A stretch of 64,000 nt of DNA, from contig NZ_WPIK01000002.1 in assembly GCF_009754915.1 (NCBI RefSeq), forward strand, positions 271,350 to 335,349. The letters run 5' to 3'. Positions 1 to 9,596 of the stretch are shown in pieces (the stretch's first letter is position 1; each line of letters opens with the position of its first letter). The translations under genes were made by a program, and so were the position numbers. This stretch comes from Mucilaginibacter arboris. Lineage in GTDB: Bacteria > Bacteroidota > Bacteroidia > Sphingobacteriales > Sphingobacteriaceae. The notes under the pieces are model-generated. The model saw only the letters and a list, made by a program, of their open reading frames with translations. It was not told the origin of the DNA and ran no database searches.

Positions 1-1083
1 ATTGACAAGAGCCTGCCGCTGACGACCAAAATGCTGAATGGCCAGATTAAGGATGGCCTGGTGGTAGAAACCGGCTACGCAACTTCTACCGGCGGCCGCC
101 GCCCTGTAATGTATTCCCTTAAGCCGGATATGCTGTATGTGGTATCGGTAGCTATGGACCAATTTGTAACGCGCATAGCAGTTATGGATATGCAAAACCA
201 GTTTATAACACCGGTGGAAACCCTGGAATTGCCTTTGTTGAAAAATCCGGAGGCGCTTACTGTATTAACAGCAGCCATTGCTGGGGCAATAAACAGGTCG
301 GGGCTTCCAAAAGATAAAATTGCAGGCGTAGGGATCGGGATGCCGGGTTTTGTTGACCTGAAAGAAGGCGTTAATCATTCTTTTTTTAATGCAGATGGAA
401 AAAACATCAGGACTTTGATCGGAAATACGGTCGGGCTGCCGGTTTTTATCGACAATGATTCAAGTTTGATCGCATTGGCGGAACTTAAATTTGGAGCTGC
501 CCGGGGAAAGCGCGATGTAATGGTGATCAATATTGGCTGGGGTATTGGCCTGGGGATGCTTCTTAACGGAAATATGTTCAGGGGAAGTAATGGCCTTGGC
601 GGAGAGTTTAGCCATATACCGATGTTTAATAATGATAAACTATGCAGTTGCGGAAAAATGGGCTGTATGGAAACCGAAACTTCCCTTTTAGTAATGGTTG
701 AACAAGCCATAGATGGATTAAAGCAGGGAAGGCAATCAGCTTTGAAAGACTTGAAGATCGATCATGTTGAGGAAGCGACAGCGGCAATTATTAACGCTGC
801 CTTAAAGGGGGATAAATTTGCTGTCGAACTGTTATCCGGAATAGGATATAATATAGGCCGTGGTGCAGCTATCCTGATCCATTTGTTTAACCCTGAATTG
901 ATCGTGTTGAGTGGCAGGGGCTCATTGGCAGGTAAATTATGGCTGGCCCCGGTGCAGCAGGCCATTAATGAACACTGTATTCCCAAAATAGCCGAAAAAA
1001 CAGCGATAAAGGTTTCAACCCTTGGTTATCAGGCAGAAATTATTGGCGCCGCTGCTCTGGTAATGGAGCATTACGATACATAA
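1..1083 (+). CDS. ROK-family transcriptional regulator (5' partial)
   Basis: The reading frame is open from base 1, before the first ATG at 31. The residues before and after that ATG read as the recognition part of a winged helix-turn-helix (SLPLTTKMLNGQIKDGLV), followed by the TGGRRP wing, so the true start lies outside the window. After it comes the ROK sugar-kinase-like fold: GVGIGMPGFVD, the DND motif near residue 142 (numbered from the ATG at 31) and the ROK zinc cluster CSCGKMGC with the preceding GEFSHIP histidine. ROK regulators of the NagC/Mlc type bind DNA and sense a sugar or sugar phosphate. Its position 90 bp upstream of a SusC gene suggests that it controls the glycan locus that follows (inference). 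A pure ROK kinase is less likely because the HTH is visible. Confidence 0.88.
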   Translation: MDKSLPLTTKMLNGQIKDGLVVETGYATSTGGRRPVMYSLKPDMLYVVSVAMDQFVTRIAVMDMQNQFITPVETLELPLLKNPEALTVLTAAIAGAINRSGLPKDKIAGVGIGMPGFVDLKEGVNHSFFNADGKNIRTLIGNTVGLPVFIDNDSSLIALAELKFGAARGKRDVMVINIGWGIGLGMLLNGNMFRGSNGLGGEFSHIPMFNNDKLCSCGKMGCMETETSLLVMVEQAIDGLKQGRQSALKDLKIDHVEEATAAIINAALKGDKFAVELLSGIGYNIGRGAAILIHLFNPELIVLSGRGSLAGKLWLAPVQQAINEHCIPKIAEKTAIKVSTLGYQAEIIGAAALVMEHYDT

Positions 1084-1173
1084 GTTCTGTATAATATAAA
1101 CTGTTTATCTATACCATCAATCTTTTTACTAAACCCAGTTACTCCAATTATTAATCACTTAAATTAAAACAAA

Positions 1174-4100
1174 ATGAGAAGAATGTTTACCAAACGCTTA
1201 TTGCTCTGTATGTTGCTCAGCCTTTTTATAGGTTTGGCATCTGCACAGCAAAAACAAGTTACCGGCATTGTCAAAGACAATACAGGCGAGCCTTTGCCCA
1301 CAGCCAGCGTAACCATCAAGGGCACCAAAACAGCAACCAGCACAGATATCAACGGTAAGTTCTCGATATCGGCAAAAAGTAGTGATGTTTTAGTTTTTAG
1401 CTTTATCGGTTTCAATACCCAGGAGGTTCTGGTTGGCGCAGGCAGTTACCTTACCGTCAGCCTTGTATCCTCTGCCAAATCATTAAACGAAGTAACCATA
1501 ACTACTGCCTATGGTATTAAAAAAGAAGATAAAAACCTTGGTTATGCGGCTACAACTGTAGGAGGGGCAGAACTGGACAGAACAAATACAGTTAACCCGA
1601 TTGCTGCTTTGCAGGGTAAAGTTGCAGGCGTTAACATTAATGTAATGTCTGCTGCGGGAGTTCAAACTTCCCCTTATATCCAAATCAGGGGCGCGAAAGT
1701 ATTAGGCAATCAACCGGGCCAGGCAAACAACCAGCCAATTTTTGTGGTTGATGGAAACATCCTGATGAATAACCAGCAGAATGCGGATGATGCCGACGGC
1801 GGTTCGCAGTTAAAAAACTTAAACCCGGATGATTATGAATCTATTACGGTCTTAAAAGGAGCGGCAGCAACTGCCATTTATGGTTCCAGAGGCCTAAACG
1901 GCGCTATTGTAATTACTACAAAAAGGGGTAAAGCGGGACAGGGCTTAGGTATTGAATTTAATTCTACCTATCAAACCCAGAATATTTATAAAAGCCCTAT
2001 TGCATTTCAAAATATTTACGGACGGGGAAGTTATGCAACCAGGGAAGGCAATTTTGCACCTGATGGGACCCAGGCCAACACGGTAGGCAGTTGGGGGCCA
2101 GTAATGGACGGCAGTTTACACCCTGCAATTTATGACAGGACAAAGCTGGTCCCTTATTCGCCACAGCCTGATAATTGGAAAACCTTTTATCAGAATGGAA
2201 ACTACATAAACAATAATATTGCTTTCAGCGGGGCCGGGGATAATTATAATTATCGCTTATCGTACTCCAACAACTCCAGCAAAGGCATGCTGCCAAATAA
2301 TGGCTTAAACAGAAACGCCTTTGATTTTAAAGGCGGTGCAACTTTAAATAAGGTATTTTCTACCGAAGTTGGTGTTTCTTATGCCAATACGGTTACCAAA
2401 AACTTTTATTCGCAAGGCCGGTATTATTATAGCGGAGGACAAAACCTTGCCTTTAATACCTATTATTTGCCCCGGAATTTAGATTATGCGGCCTGGTATG
2501 CCCAATACCGGAAACCGGATAATACGATTGACAACAGCAGCATTTATGGCAATTTGAGTAGTGTGGTGAATGCTTTTTCAATTTTCGATAAAAATAACTT
2601 CAGTAAACAGGAAAATTCATTTTTAGGCTATGTACAGTTAAAGGCCCAGGTTACGCCATGGCTGGATTTTTCTGGTAAAGGCAACATTAACTTTTATAAG
2701 ATTTTTAGCGAAACAAAGAACATGGGGAACCTGATCAACAACACAGGCGGTACCTATGCTATTAGCGGTTCAAACGCCACTAATTACAACCTTTTGTTTA
2801 TGGCCCATGCTGCTAAAAAAGTGAACAAGGACCTAAACATTGATTTTCGTTTAATTAATGAAATTTATGGCGACATGATGGGCGAACAGGCTAACGCCAG
2901 CACGGATGGAGGGTTAAAAGTGCCAAATCAATTCTTCCTGGCCAATTCAATCAATAATGTTAAGGTCTATAATAACGACAATAATTATACCGGTTATGGT
3001 ATAACCAAACCTTCAACACGTACTATTGGTGTAGCAGGGGATTTAAATTTAAACTATAAAGAATTTATAAACCTGGAATTGACCGGCCGTAATGATTGGC
3101 TGTCAACGTTAACTTATCCAACTACTGTGCCAGGGGCGAACAATTATTCTGTTTTCTATCCTTCTGCCAACCTTTCGTACTCTTTTTATGACCAATTAAA
3201 AGAGCATGCGCCAAGCTGGCTATCATCAGGTAGATTAAGGGCTTCTTTGGCTTATGTTGGAAATGCCGGTGTTGCCGGCCCATACAGTACCGGCAATGGC
3301 TATACGCCCGGCAGTATAATAAATAACAACAACCAGGTGGTGCCTTCGGCTACGCAATTTAACGGCGATGTAAAACCAAACCTCAATTTAAAACCTCAAA
3401 AGCAACGTTCTATTGAATTAGGTACAAATTTTGGATTGTTTAACGAACTGGTAAATGTTGATTTTGCCTGGTATAAAACCAATACCTTTAATCAACTGTT
3501 AAATTTACCGGGTGTTATCGAAACCGGGTATAGCAAATTATTTGTAAATGCGGGTAACATTCAGAATAAAGGGCTTGAGTTTTTAGTGAATGTAACGCCT
3601 ATCAAATCAAAAGACTGGCATTTAGATTTTGCCATAAACGGGGCGGTTAACCATAGCAAGATCAAAAGCCTGGGCAATGGGATTACGGAATGGGAGTTAA
3701 GCGGGGGTTACGATGGCGCCAATGTATATGCTTATGAAGGCGGGGCTTTCGGTGTACTTACTGCTGATGTAGGTTCTTCTTCTAAAATTGACCCTGCAAC
3801 TGGCTTTCCAATAGTTCAGGTAGGTAGCCGGATAACCAATACAGACCCTAACCTTAAATATGACCTGGCAAATTACAATTTAGTGAACCCGGTATATTCT
3901 ACCACCCAAAAAAGAATTAACATCGGTAATATTGAGCCTAACTTTGTAGGCGGTATCAGTGGGACACTTCGCTATAAAAGCATAAGCCTTTTTACCCAGG
4001 TTGATGGGCGTTTTGGTGGAGATGTTTATTCTGAGGCTTACAACTACGCCATGGCTCAGGGAACTCTGGCACAAACTTTACAGTTCCGCGATCAGGAACA

Positions 4101-4584
4101 TGGCGGCGTTGCCCGTACCGATTCTTATACCGGACAAACCAGATACGATGGCGTGGTTCCGAATGCAGTTTTTGATGCAGGACAAATGAGCCCGCTTAAA
4201 CCGGGTGTTAGCATTGCAGGGATGACTTTCAGGGATGCTTATAACCAAGGCCTGGTTGAACCCATGAAGGCCTCTGTTTATTATAACACCTTCTACGGTT
4301 ATGGTACTAATTTAAATGCCAACGAATCTGTATCTAAAAATACCTGGATCATGCTGCGCGAGATTACTGTAGGATACAGACTGCCGGTAAGCCTGGTAAG
4401 CAAAGTAGGGTTGAGAGGGGCAAGGATCAACCTGACAGCACGTAATATTGGTTATTTATATAAAACATTGTCTGCAGATCAAAACCCTGAATCCCTGCAA
4501 AGTAATGATCCGTTCAGGCCATATATTACCGGCGGTGTCCCTTTTTACCGTAACTACGCTGTTTCGTTAAACATAACCTTGTAA
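1174..4584 (+). CDS. SusC-family TonB-dependent outer-membrane glycan transporter
   Basis: The protein has 1136 aa, the usual size for SusC/RagA. It has a signal peptide ending near GLASAQ, a carboxypeptidase-regulatory-like beta-sandwich (about residues 28-105, starting VTGIVKDNTGEPLP), a TonB plug domain (about 110-240, with IQIRG, FVVDG and IYGSRGLNGAIVITTKRG) and a long beta-barrel ending with the aromatic-rich strand YAVSLNITL. SusC forms the outer-membrane pore that imports oligosaccharides with energy from TonB. It is followed after 78 bp by its SusD partner. The downstream hydrolases suggest a GlcNAc/GalNAc/Gal/Fuc-containing oligosaccharide as substrate. An ATG 9 bp further in is an alternative start. 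Confidence 0.97.
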   Translation: MRRMFTKRLLLCMLLSLFIGLASAQQKQVTGIVKDNTGEPLPTASVTIKGTKTATSTDINGKFSISAKSSDVLVFSFIGFNTQEVLVGAGSYLTVSLVSSAKSLNEVTITTAYGIKKEDKNLGYAATTVGGAELDRTNTVNPIAALQGKVAGVNINVMSAAGVQTSPYIQIRGAKVLGNQPGQANNQPIFVVDGNILMNNQQNADDADGGSQLKNLNPDDYESITVLKGAAATAIYGSRGLNGAIVITTKRGKAGQGLGIEFNSTYQTQNIYKSPIAFQNIYGRGSYATREGNFAPDGTQANTVGSWGPVMDGSLHPAIYDRTKLVPYSPQPDNWKTFYQNGNYINNNIAFSGAGDNYNYRLSYSNNSSKGMLPNNGLNRNAFDFKGGATLNKVFSTEVGVSYANTVTKNFYSQGRYYYSGGQNLAFNTYYLPRNLDYAAWYAQYRKPDNTIDNSSIYGNLSSVVNAFSIFDKNNFSKQENSFLGYVQLKAQVTPWLDFSGKGNINFYKIFSETKNMGNLINNTGGTYAISGSNATNYNLLFMAHAAKKVNKDLNIDFRLINEIYGDMMGEQANASTDGGLKVPNQFFLANSINNVKVYNNDNNYTGYGITKPSTRTIGVAGDLNLNYKEFINLELTGRNDWLSTLTYPTTVPGANNYSVFYPSANLSYSFYDQLKEHAPSWLSSGRLRASLAYVGNAGVAGPYSTGNGYTPGSIINNNNQVVPSATQFNGDVKPNLNLKPQKQRSIELGTNFGLFNELVNVDFAWYKTNTFNQLLNLPGVIETGYSKLFVNAGNIQNKGLEFLVNVTPIKSKDWHLDFAINGAVNHSKIKSLGNGITEWELSGGYDGANVYAYEGGAFGVLTADVGSSSKIDPATGFPIVQVGSRITNTDPNLKYDLANYNLVNPVYSTTQKRINIGNIEPNFVGGISGTLRYKSISLFTQVDGRFGGDVYSEAYNYAMAQGTLAQTLQFRDQEHGGVARTDSYTGQTRYDGVVPNAVFDAGQMSPLKPGVSIAGMTFRDAYNQGLVEPMKASVYYNTFYGYGTNLNANESVSKNTWIMLREITVGYRLPVSLVSKVGLRGARINLTARNIGYLYKTLSADQNPESLQSNDPFRPYITGGVPFYRNYAVSLNITL

Positions 4585-4662
4585 TTGCAAATTGAAAAAA
4601 TTGAAACTTGATGTGCAGCAATGTACAGGAAAGCTTTTACCCATTAAAAACATTATATCCAG

Positions 4663-6480
4663 ATGAAAAAAATATATATATTAGGATTGCTGGCTTTTGC
4701 TTTGTTAAATCATTCCTGTAAAAAAGACCTGATTAACATTAACACCAATCCGAATAAATTAAGTGATGTGAGCCCTGAAATTCTTTTTACAGGTGCCACG
4801 GCCGATTTTGGTTTAACAAGTCGTGCCAATACTTCCAAGAAATACGGGACTACCATGACGTATATGCAATATATTGTTTCTGATGGTGCAGATGCGACAG
4901 GCCTTGCCAGCGCTTACTGGAACCCAACAAAAACAACAGGGCCAAACCCGGGCTTTCCATATTATAATGATTATTATACAGGCATGGGCAGGGATATGCA
5001 CCGTATTATCGATAAAATCAATTCTCTCCCTACCGAGCAACAGGGGTCTTACCAGGGGCTAAAGGCCATAAGCTCTGTTATTGATACTTACCTTGCCTGG
5101 AGGGTTAGTGATATTTTTGGGGCAATGCCTTATTTACAGGCATTTAACGATGTTCAATATCCCTTACCTGCTTATGATTACGATTATACGCTGTATAAAG
5201 TGTATGACAAGCAATTAAAAGACGCTGCAACCTTATTAAAAAACAATACCAGCGGACAAATAGCACTGGGCAACCAGGATTTCTTTTTTGGCGGTGATTA
5301 TACAAAATGGCTGGCATTTGCAAATACCTTACGTATCAAAATTGCCCAGCGATATGAAAAGCGGGATGCTACGAATTTAACAAGCGTGCTGAATGATATT
5401 GCGACTAACTTTGCAAGTAATATCATCTCTTCTAATGCGGGTTCTTTTGGTTACGATCAAACCCGTAACTGGAACAATAACGTGGACGACATCAATGTTA
5501 TCCTGTTTAGTTATGATGCCGCATTTCCTTTTGTAGAATTCTTAAAATCAACCAATGATCCGCGTATCAAGTTTATGCTGCGCGAGAATGATTTTGGAAC
5601 AAATTACTCAGGTTATGTAAACGTTCAGCAAAATGGAAATGCAGCAGCAAAAGCTGCACTGTTGCAACCGGAGAACATGGTTCGCTACTGGGGAAAGCAT
5701 GTTTTCCCGGCATCGGTTAGTTCAGCTTATGGTTTTACCGGCGGTACCAGTTCAAAGACTTTTACAATTGGTAGTACCGGCACGCAAAACTTAGGCCTGC
5801 TATCGGCCATACAAAGTCGTTTGTTTGTTAAAAACGGAGGTTTTGGGGGTTTTGATGCACGTTCTTCCCAGAATTTAATGCATTCTGATGAAATATATGC
5901 GACAGACCAGGGTACTATAAAAATGCGGACACCTTATTTAAACTATGCTGAAACCTGTTTTATGATGGCAGAAATAGCGGAAAAAGGGGGTAACGGATTA
6001 GGAAAATCTGCTTCTCAATGGTTTTACGCTGGTGTGCAGGCATCATTCGACCAATATAAAGCCGCTGCCATCGCAATCAATGTTCCGAATGCTTCCAATG
6101 TGGTTATCGGCAATTTTGCCACAACGCTTCCTTATAAAGGCTTGCCAAGCATCTATTCGCAAGCCTGGGTAAACTTTTTAACTGAGCCTGACGAAGCCTG
6201 GGCGATGTGGAAACGTACCGGTTATCCTCAATTTACAGATGTAAGGGCAGGAAACAATGGAGCAATTGGTGATGGCTCCACTATAGCCTATTTTGAGAGC
6301 TTGTGGGACGGCAGCCAGAACCTGCTGATACCTCGCAGAAATTCCCTGGATTTAAGTTCAGGCTCAAATCAAAATTCTGCAAACTATTCTTCGGCTATTC
6401 AAAATATGATTGCCAAAGACCCGGCTTATGGAACAACTGCTTTGGATACCAAAGGCAGGATCTGGTGGGACATGAAATAA
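4663..6480 (+). CDS. SusD/RagB-family glycan-binding outer-membrane lipoprotein
   Basis: A lipoprotein signal with lipobox LLNHSC puts the acylated cysteine at residue 19. The NTNPNKLSDVSPEILFTGA segment after it is typical of the SusD-like_2 branch. The 605-aa body is TPR-like and rich in aromatic residues. SusD sits as a lid on SusC and captures oligosaccharides at the cell surface. It directly follows the SusC gene in the same orientation and ends before a strong hairpin (6501-6544), so the pair probably forms one transcription unit. Confidence 0.95.
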   Translation: MKKIYILGLLAFALLNHSCKKDLININTNPNKLSDVSPEILFTGATADFGLTSRANTSKKYGTTMTYMQYIVSDGADATGLASAYWNPTKTTGPNPGFPYYNDYYTGMGRDMHRIIDKINSLPTEQQGSYQGLKAISSVIDTYLAWRVSDIFGAMPYLQAFNDVQYPLPAYDYDYTLYKVYDKQLKDAATLLKNNTSGQIALGNQDFFFGGDYTKWLAFANTLRIKIAQRYEKRDATNLTSVLNDIATNFASNIISSNAGSFGYDQTRNWNNNVDDINVILFSYDAAFPFVEFLKSTNDPRIKFMLRENDFGTNYSGYVNVQQNGNAAAKAALLQPENMVRYWGKHVFPASVSSAYGFTGGTSSKTFTIGSTGTQNLGLLSAIQSRLFVKNGGFGGFDARSSQNLMHSDEIYATDQGTIKMRTPYLNYAETCFMMAEIAEKGGNGLGKSASQWFYAGVQASFDQYKAAAIAINVPNASNVVIGNFATTLPYKGLPSIYSQAWVNFLTEPDEAWAMWKRTGYPQFTDVRAGNNGAIGDGSTIAYFESLWDGSQNLLIPRRNSLDLSSGSNQNSANYSSAIQNMIAKDPAYGTTALDTKGRIWWDMK

Positions 6481-6500
6481 GTAAATGTTTTAAAACCTCC

Positions 6501-6544
6501 ATAGCAAAGACAAGTTTCCAGGATCGGAAACTTGTCTTTGCTAT
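6501..6544 (+). terminator. Hairpin downstream of susCD
   Basis: A perfect 19-bp stem (6501-6519 with 6526-6544, loop AGGATC) lies 20 bp after the susD stop. It has no long T tract, so it may stabilise or end the susCD transcript rather than act as a classical terminator. Confidence 0.6.
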
Positions 6545-6651
6545 TAATGAACAAATTTTCCAGTGTTTTTCCGGCTGCTGAAATTGTTTAAACTGTTAGT
6601 CCCCACATTTTTAATTGTATGAAATCATTAAATATTTTCAGCATTGGTGCC

Positions 6652-6744
6652 ATGCTTCTTTTATCGGGTAAAAATTGGTGTTGGGCATGAATTTACATCA
6701 ATCGAAACGCAACGGCCGGCATTTTTAGGTGATAAAAGAAGCAT
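6652..6744. repeat. Family A palindromic unit
   Basis: The left arm ATGCTTCTTTTATC is at 6652-6665 and the right arm (TTTTTAGGT, then GATAAAAGAAGCAT) ends at 6744. The unit is 93 bp and the arms face inward. Confidence 0.9.
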
Positions 6745-6800
6745 TAATCCAAAAAAAGTTTAAACAACTTCACTGTTAACTTATAGCTGTAACAATAATA

Positions 6801-6880
6801 ATGCTTCTTTTATGCCAGTGATTTTTGTTTGATACAAAATTACAATACAAGTTAAGTTTTTATCCCGCTAAAAGAAGCAT
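6801..6880. repeat. Family A palindromic unit
   Basis: The left arm ATGCTTCTTTTATG starts at 6801 and the right arm GCTAAAAGAAGCAT ends at 6880. The arms differ from consensus only next to the core. Confidence 0.85.
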
Positions 6881-6931
6881 GCAAAATATAATGAATAAAT
6901 TTAAACCGATCATCAATCAAACTAAAGCAAC

Positions 6932-7954
6932 ATGCTAAATCGTCGTAAATTTTTATTAACAGGTATCATTGGTGCTTCAGGAATAATGTTAAAATCAAAA
7001 GTTTTTGGGAAAAGTATTGTAAAAGAAGCATCAGCACTAAATTTTCCAATCGTTATTTCTACCTGGGATTTTGGGATCGCGGCAAACCAGGCTGCGTGGA
7101 AAGTGCTTTCTTCCGGAGGAAGAGCTTTGGATGCAGTAGAAGCCGGTGTAAAAATTCCGGAAGCCGATCCGAATAACCATACGGTTGGCGCAGCCGGCTA
7201 TCCCGACCGCGACGGGCATGTTACTTTAGATGCCTGTATTATGGACGAAAAAGGCAACTGCGGAGGCGTGGCTGCCATGGAATATATTGATCATCCTATT
7301 GCTGTTGCCAGATTGGTAATGGAGAAAACGCCGCATGTATTATTGGTGGGTGAAGGAGCTACACAGTTTGCATTAGAAAATGGCTTTAAAAAGAAGCAAC
7401 TGCTAACTCCGGAATCAGAAAAGGCCTGGAAAGAATGGCTCAAAACTTCTAAATACCAGCCCGAGATCAATATCGAGAACAAACATTTTTCGCCGCAAAA
7501 ATTGCCGGGAAACCAATATAACCATGATACCATTGGCATGCTGGCCCTGGATGCGGCCGGGAACATTTCCGGCGCCTGCACAACCAGCGGGATGGCTTTT
7601 AAAATGCATGGCCGCGTTGGTGATAGTCCGATTATTGGGGCAGGGCTTTTTGTGGATAATGAAGTTGGAGGGGCAACTTCAACAGGTGTAGGCGAAGAAG
7701 TGATCAGAAATGTAGGGAGCTTTTTGGTGGTAGAACTGATGCGCCAGGGCTATAAACCCGAAGATGCCTGTAAAGAAGCCGTAAGCAGGATCATTAAAAA
7801 GAAACCGGAACAGGCCAAAACACTGCAAGTGGGGTTTCTCGCTATCAATAAAAAAGGAGAATACGGCGCTTATGCCATCCAAAAAGGTTTTTCCTTTGCG
7901 GTTTGTAATGCTGGAAAACAGGACCTCTTAATCCAGGGCAAAAGCATCTATTAA
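6932..7954 (+). CDS. N4-(beta-N-acetylglucosaminyl)-L-asparaginase (glycosylasparaginase)
   Basis: This Ntn-hydrolase cleaves the GlcNAc-Asn bond left after N-glycoprotein degradation, giving aspartate and 1-amino-GlcNAc. The family autoproteolysis site HDTIGM is present, with Thr200 as the predicted N-terminal nucleophile of the beta subunit, and so is the later CTTSGMAFKMHGRVGDSPIIGAG substrate region. The N-terminus has a twin-arginine-like signal (NRRKFLLTG), suggesting periplasmic location. The length (340 aa) is normal. The cutC gene follows after 11 bp, so the two are probably co-transcribed. A family A arm (7019-7031) lies within the coding sequence and encodes VKEA just after the signal region. 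Confidence 0.93.
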   Translation: MLNRRKFLLTGIIGASGIMLKSKVFGKSIVKEASALNFPIVISTWDFGIAANQAAWKVLSSGGRALDAVEAGVKIPEADPNNHTVGAAGYPDRDGHVTLDACIMDEKGNCGGVAAMEYIDHPIAVARLVMEKTPHVLLVGEGATQFALENGFKKKQLLTPESEKAWKEWLKTSKYQPEINIENKHFSPQKLPGNQYNHDTIGMLALDAAGNISGACTTSGMAFKMHGRVGDSPIIGAGLFVDNEVGGATSTGVGEEVIRNVGSFLVVELMRQGYKPEDACKEAVSRIIKKKPEQAKTLQVGFLAINKKGEYGAYAIQKGFSFAVCNAGKQDLLIQGKSIY

Positions 7955-7965
7955 TCCCTTCCCTC

Positions 7966-8700
7966 ATGATCCAACTTGAAGTTTGTGCCAATTCTTTAAC
8001 ATCTGCGCTGGCTGCCCAGGAAGCGGGCGCGCACCGGGTAGAGCTGTGCGATAACCTGAAAGAAGGGGGCACCACGCCATCCTTTGCTCAAATTGCCCTG
8101 GCCCGCAAGTACCTGGAAATAAAACTCTATCCGATTATCCGGCCAAGGGGGGGCGACTTTTTATATTCTGATCTGGAAGCCGAAATCATGAAAGCTGATA
8201 TCCTGCAATGCAGGCAACTGGGCTGCGATGGCGTTGTTTTCGGAATGTTAACCAAAGAAGGCCGGGTAGATAGCAAACGCTGTATGGAATTGAAACAGGC
8301 CGCAGGTAACCTGGGGACTACCTTTCACCGGGCGTTTGACCATTGCCGGGACCCTTTCGAGGCGTTAGAAGAGATCATTGAAATGGGCTTTGAACGCATT
8401 TTAACTTCCGGGCAGGAAGTTGATGCCCTAAAAGGGGCGCCGCTCATTGCAAAACTGACGGAACAGGCCAGAGGCAGGATCATTATTATGCCGGGCGCAG
8501 GCATTCGTCCGGATAATTTTAAACAGCTCATACAGCTTACACATGCAACCGAATATCATGCTTCTGCCAAAAACGTTTTTAAAAGCAAGATGCTTTTTGA
8601 TGAAGTAAAAACAGGCAGCCGGCAAGAGGACTTTTTAATAGAGCAAACCGATAAAAACATTGTAAAAGAACTGCTTTCCATCGCCGGCAGTTTTGCCTGA
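7966..8700 (+). CDS. cutC: CutC family protein
   Basis: A 244-aa TIM-barrel protein of the CutC family, beginning MIQLEVCANS with the family patterns GAHRVELCDNLKEGGTTPS, PIIRPRGGDF, TFHRAFD and RILTSGQE. CutC was named for copper homeostasis in E. coli, but the reaction of the family is not settled. Here it lies 11 bp behind glycosylasparaginase inside a glycan locus, which argues for a role in amino-sugar or glycosylamine catabolism rather than copper (inference). Confidence 0.93.
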   Translation: MIQLEVCANSLTSALAAQEAGAHRVELCDNLKEGGTTPSFAQIALARKYLEIKLYPIIRPRGGDFLYSDLEAEIMKADILQCRQLGCDGVVFGMLTKEGRVDSKRCMELKQAAGNLGTTFHRAFDHCRDPFEALEEIIEMGFERILTSGQEVDALKGAPLIAKLTEQARGRIIIMPGAGIRPDNFKQLIQLTHATEYHASAKNVFKSKMLFDEVKTGSRQEDFLIEQTDKNIVKELLSIAGSFA

Positions 8701-8770
8701 TCTTTTTTTTCCTTCCGGGCATGTACGCCTGTTAAAAATATTAACCCTCGGGTTTTTATTTTTTAGGTCG

Positions 8771-8793
8771 ATGCTTCTTTTATCGCCTAAAAA
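8771..8793. repeat. Family A single arm
   Basis: ATGCTTCTTTTATC followed by GCCTAAAAATCAGTGTG, without a clear partner arm. It lies directly against a family B copy. Confidence 0.75.
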
Positions 8794-8802
8794 TCAGTGT
8801 GT

Positions 8803-8889
8803 TGTCATTTCAACCAACGGGAGAAATCTTCATCAAAGAATAAATTTCCGGCTGCTTTAAAAAAGGCCCCTCTCTTCAATGATAGCACG
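8803..8889. repeat. Family B inverted repeat (degenerate copy)
   Basis: It starts TGTCATTTCAACC and continues GGGAGAAATCTTCATC, like the better-preserved copies at 33990 and 53339. The right arm (CCTCTCTTC) is decayed. Confidence 0.55.
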
Positions 8890-8997
8890 ATGCTTCTTTT
8901 ATCACCTAAAAAATTTGGTCATTAAGTTTTTGATTTTAGGTTAATGCTTCTTTTATCACCTAAAAATGTTGGTTGTTAAGTTTTTGATTTTTTGGCT
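8890..8997. repeat. Two tandem copies of a 54-bp family A half-unit
   Basis: 8890-8943 and 8944-8997 are near-identical direct repeats. Each has ATGCTTCTTTTATC, then CCTAAAAA and AAGTTTTTGATTTT. A direct tandem duplication of the left half differs from the usual inverted arrangement. Confidence 0.8.
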
Positions 8998-9194
8998 AAA
9001 GCCCGTTGCCGGTTATCCTTTGTCCACGGCCTGAAGGCCATGGCAACTGCAATTGAACATGGCTATGACGTTCTAACTGTATAAAACGATCAAGCATTAG
9101 TAAACAGAAACCTGTCTTAAAAACCAAGATTTAAAATTGCCATGGTTTTCAGGCCGTGGGTTGCATAAAAGCAGGTAGCGGCTTTAGCCAAAAA
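8990..9194. repeat. 205-bp inverted-repeat element (family E)
   Basis: The ends are TTTTGGCTAAAGCC (8990-9003) and GGCTTTAGCCAAAA (9179-9194). Further in, the second pair CACGGCCTGAAGGCCATGG and CCATGG...CAGGCCGTGG is also inverted. No ORF lies inside, so it looks like a non-autonomous MITE or REP-type element. Confidence 0.7.
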
Positions 9195-9267
9195 GAGGAG
9201 CACAAAAAAAATTACGGAACAAAGTTTTAACTGTTCCTTGTGATTAGGTTGTGATTTTTTTGGGTTG

Positions 9268-9325
9268 ATGCTTCTTTTATCACCCTAAAAAATCCATCTC
9301 GTTTTTTGCCTGGTAAAAGAAGCAT
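9268..9325. repeat. Family A palindromic unit
   Basis: The left arm ATGCTTCTTTTATC is at 9268 and the right arm TGGTAAAAGAAGCAT ends at 9325 (58 bp). Confidence 0.85.
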
Positions 9326-9596
9326 GGTAAAACATTGGGGGAAAGTATAAAACAAGTTTTTAGCCGTTTTCTGCCATCTAATTTAAAACTTTTAATTTCT
9401 TTTTTAAAATTTAAAAAAGTTTTTTGTTTTTATCAAAAAATAAAATTAAATATGTGAAATATTAAGAAAGGAAAGGCTATACAATAAAATCAGTTTCTTA
9501 ATCAGCCAAAGCAAAACAATTAGATACCGATAAAAAGCAGGGAAATAGGGAGGCAAGTTTTACAAGCAGAAAAAAAGTTAAACACGGTAATTGACA

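Larger units (their letters stand above)
6481..6931. other. Intergenic region between susD and the glycosylasparaginase gene
   Basis: This gap of about 450 bp holds the susCD hairpin and two complete family A palindromic units (6652-6744 and 6801-6880). The second ends 52 bp before the next start codon. I see no coding sequence. Confidence 0.8.
8701..9596. other. Repeat-rich intergenic region before the kinase gene
   Basis: About 900 bp without a convincing gene. It contains family A arms at 8771, 8890, 8944 and 9268-9325, a family B half-palindrome at 8803-8889 and an unrelated 205-bp inverted-repeat element at 8990-9194. The last 270 bp are AT-rich and probably hold the promoter of the next gene. 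Confidence 0.75.
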
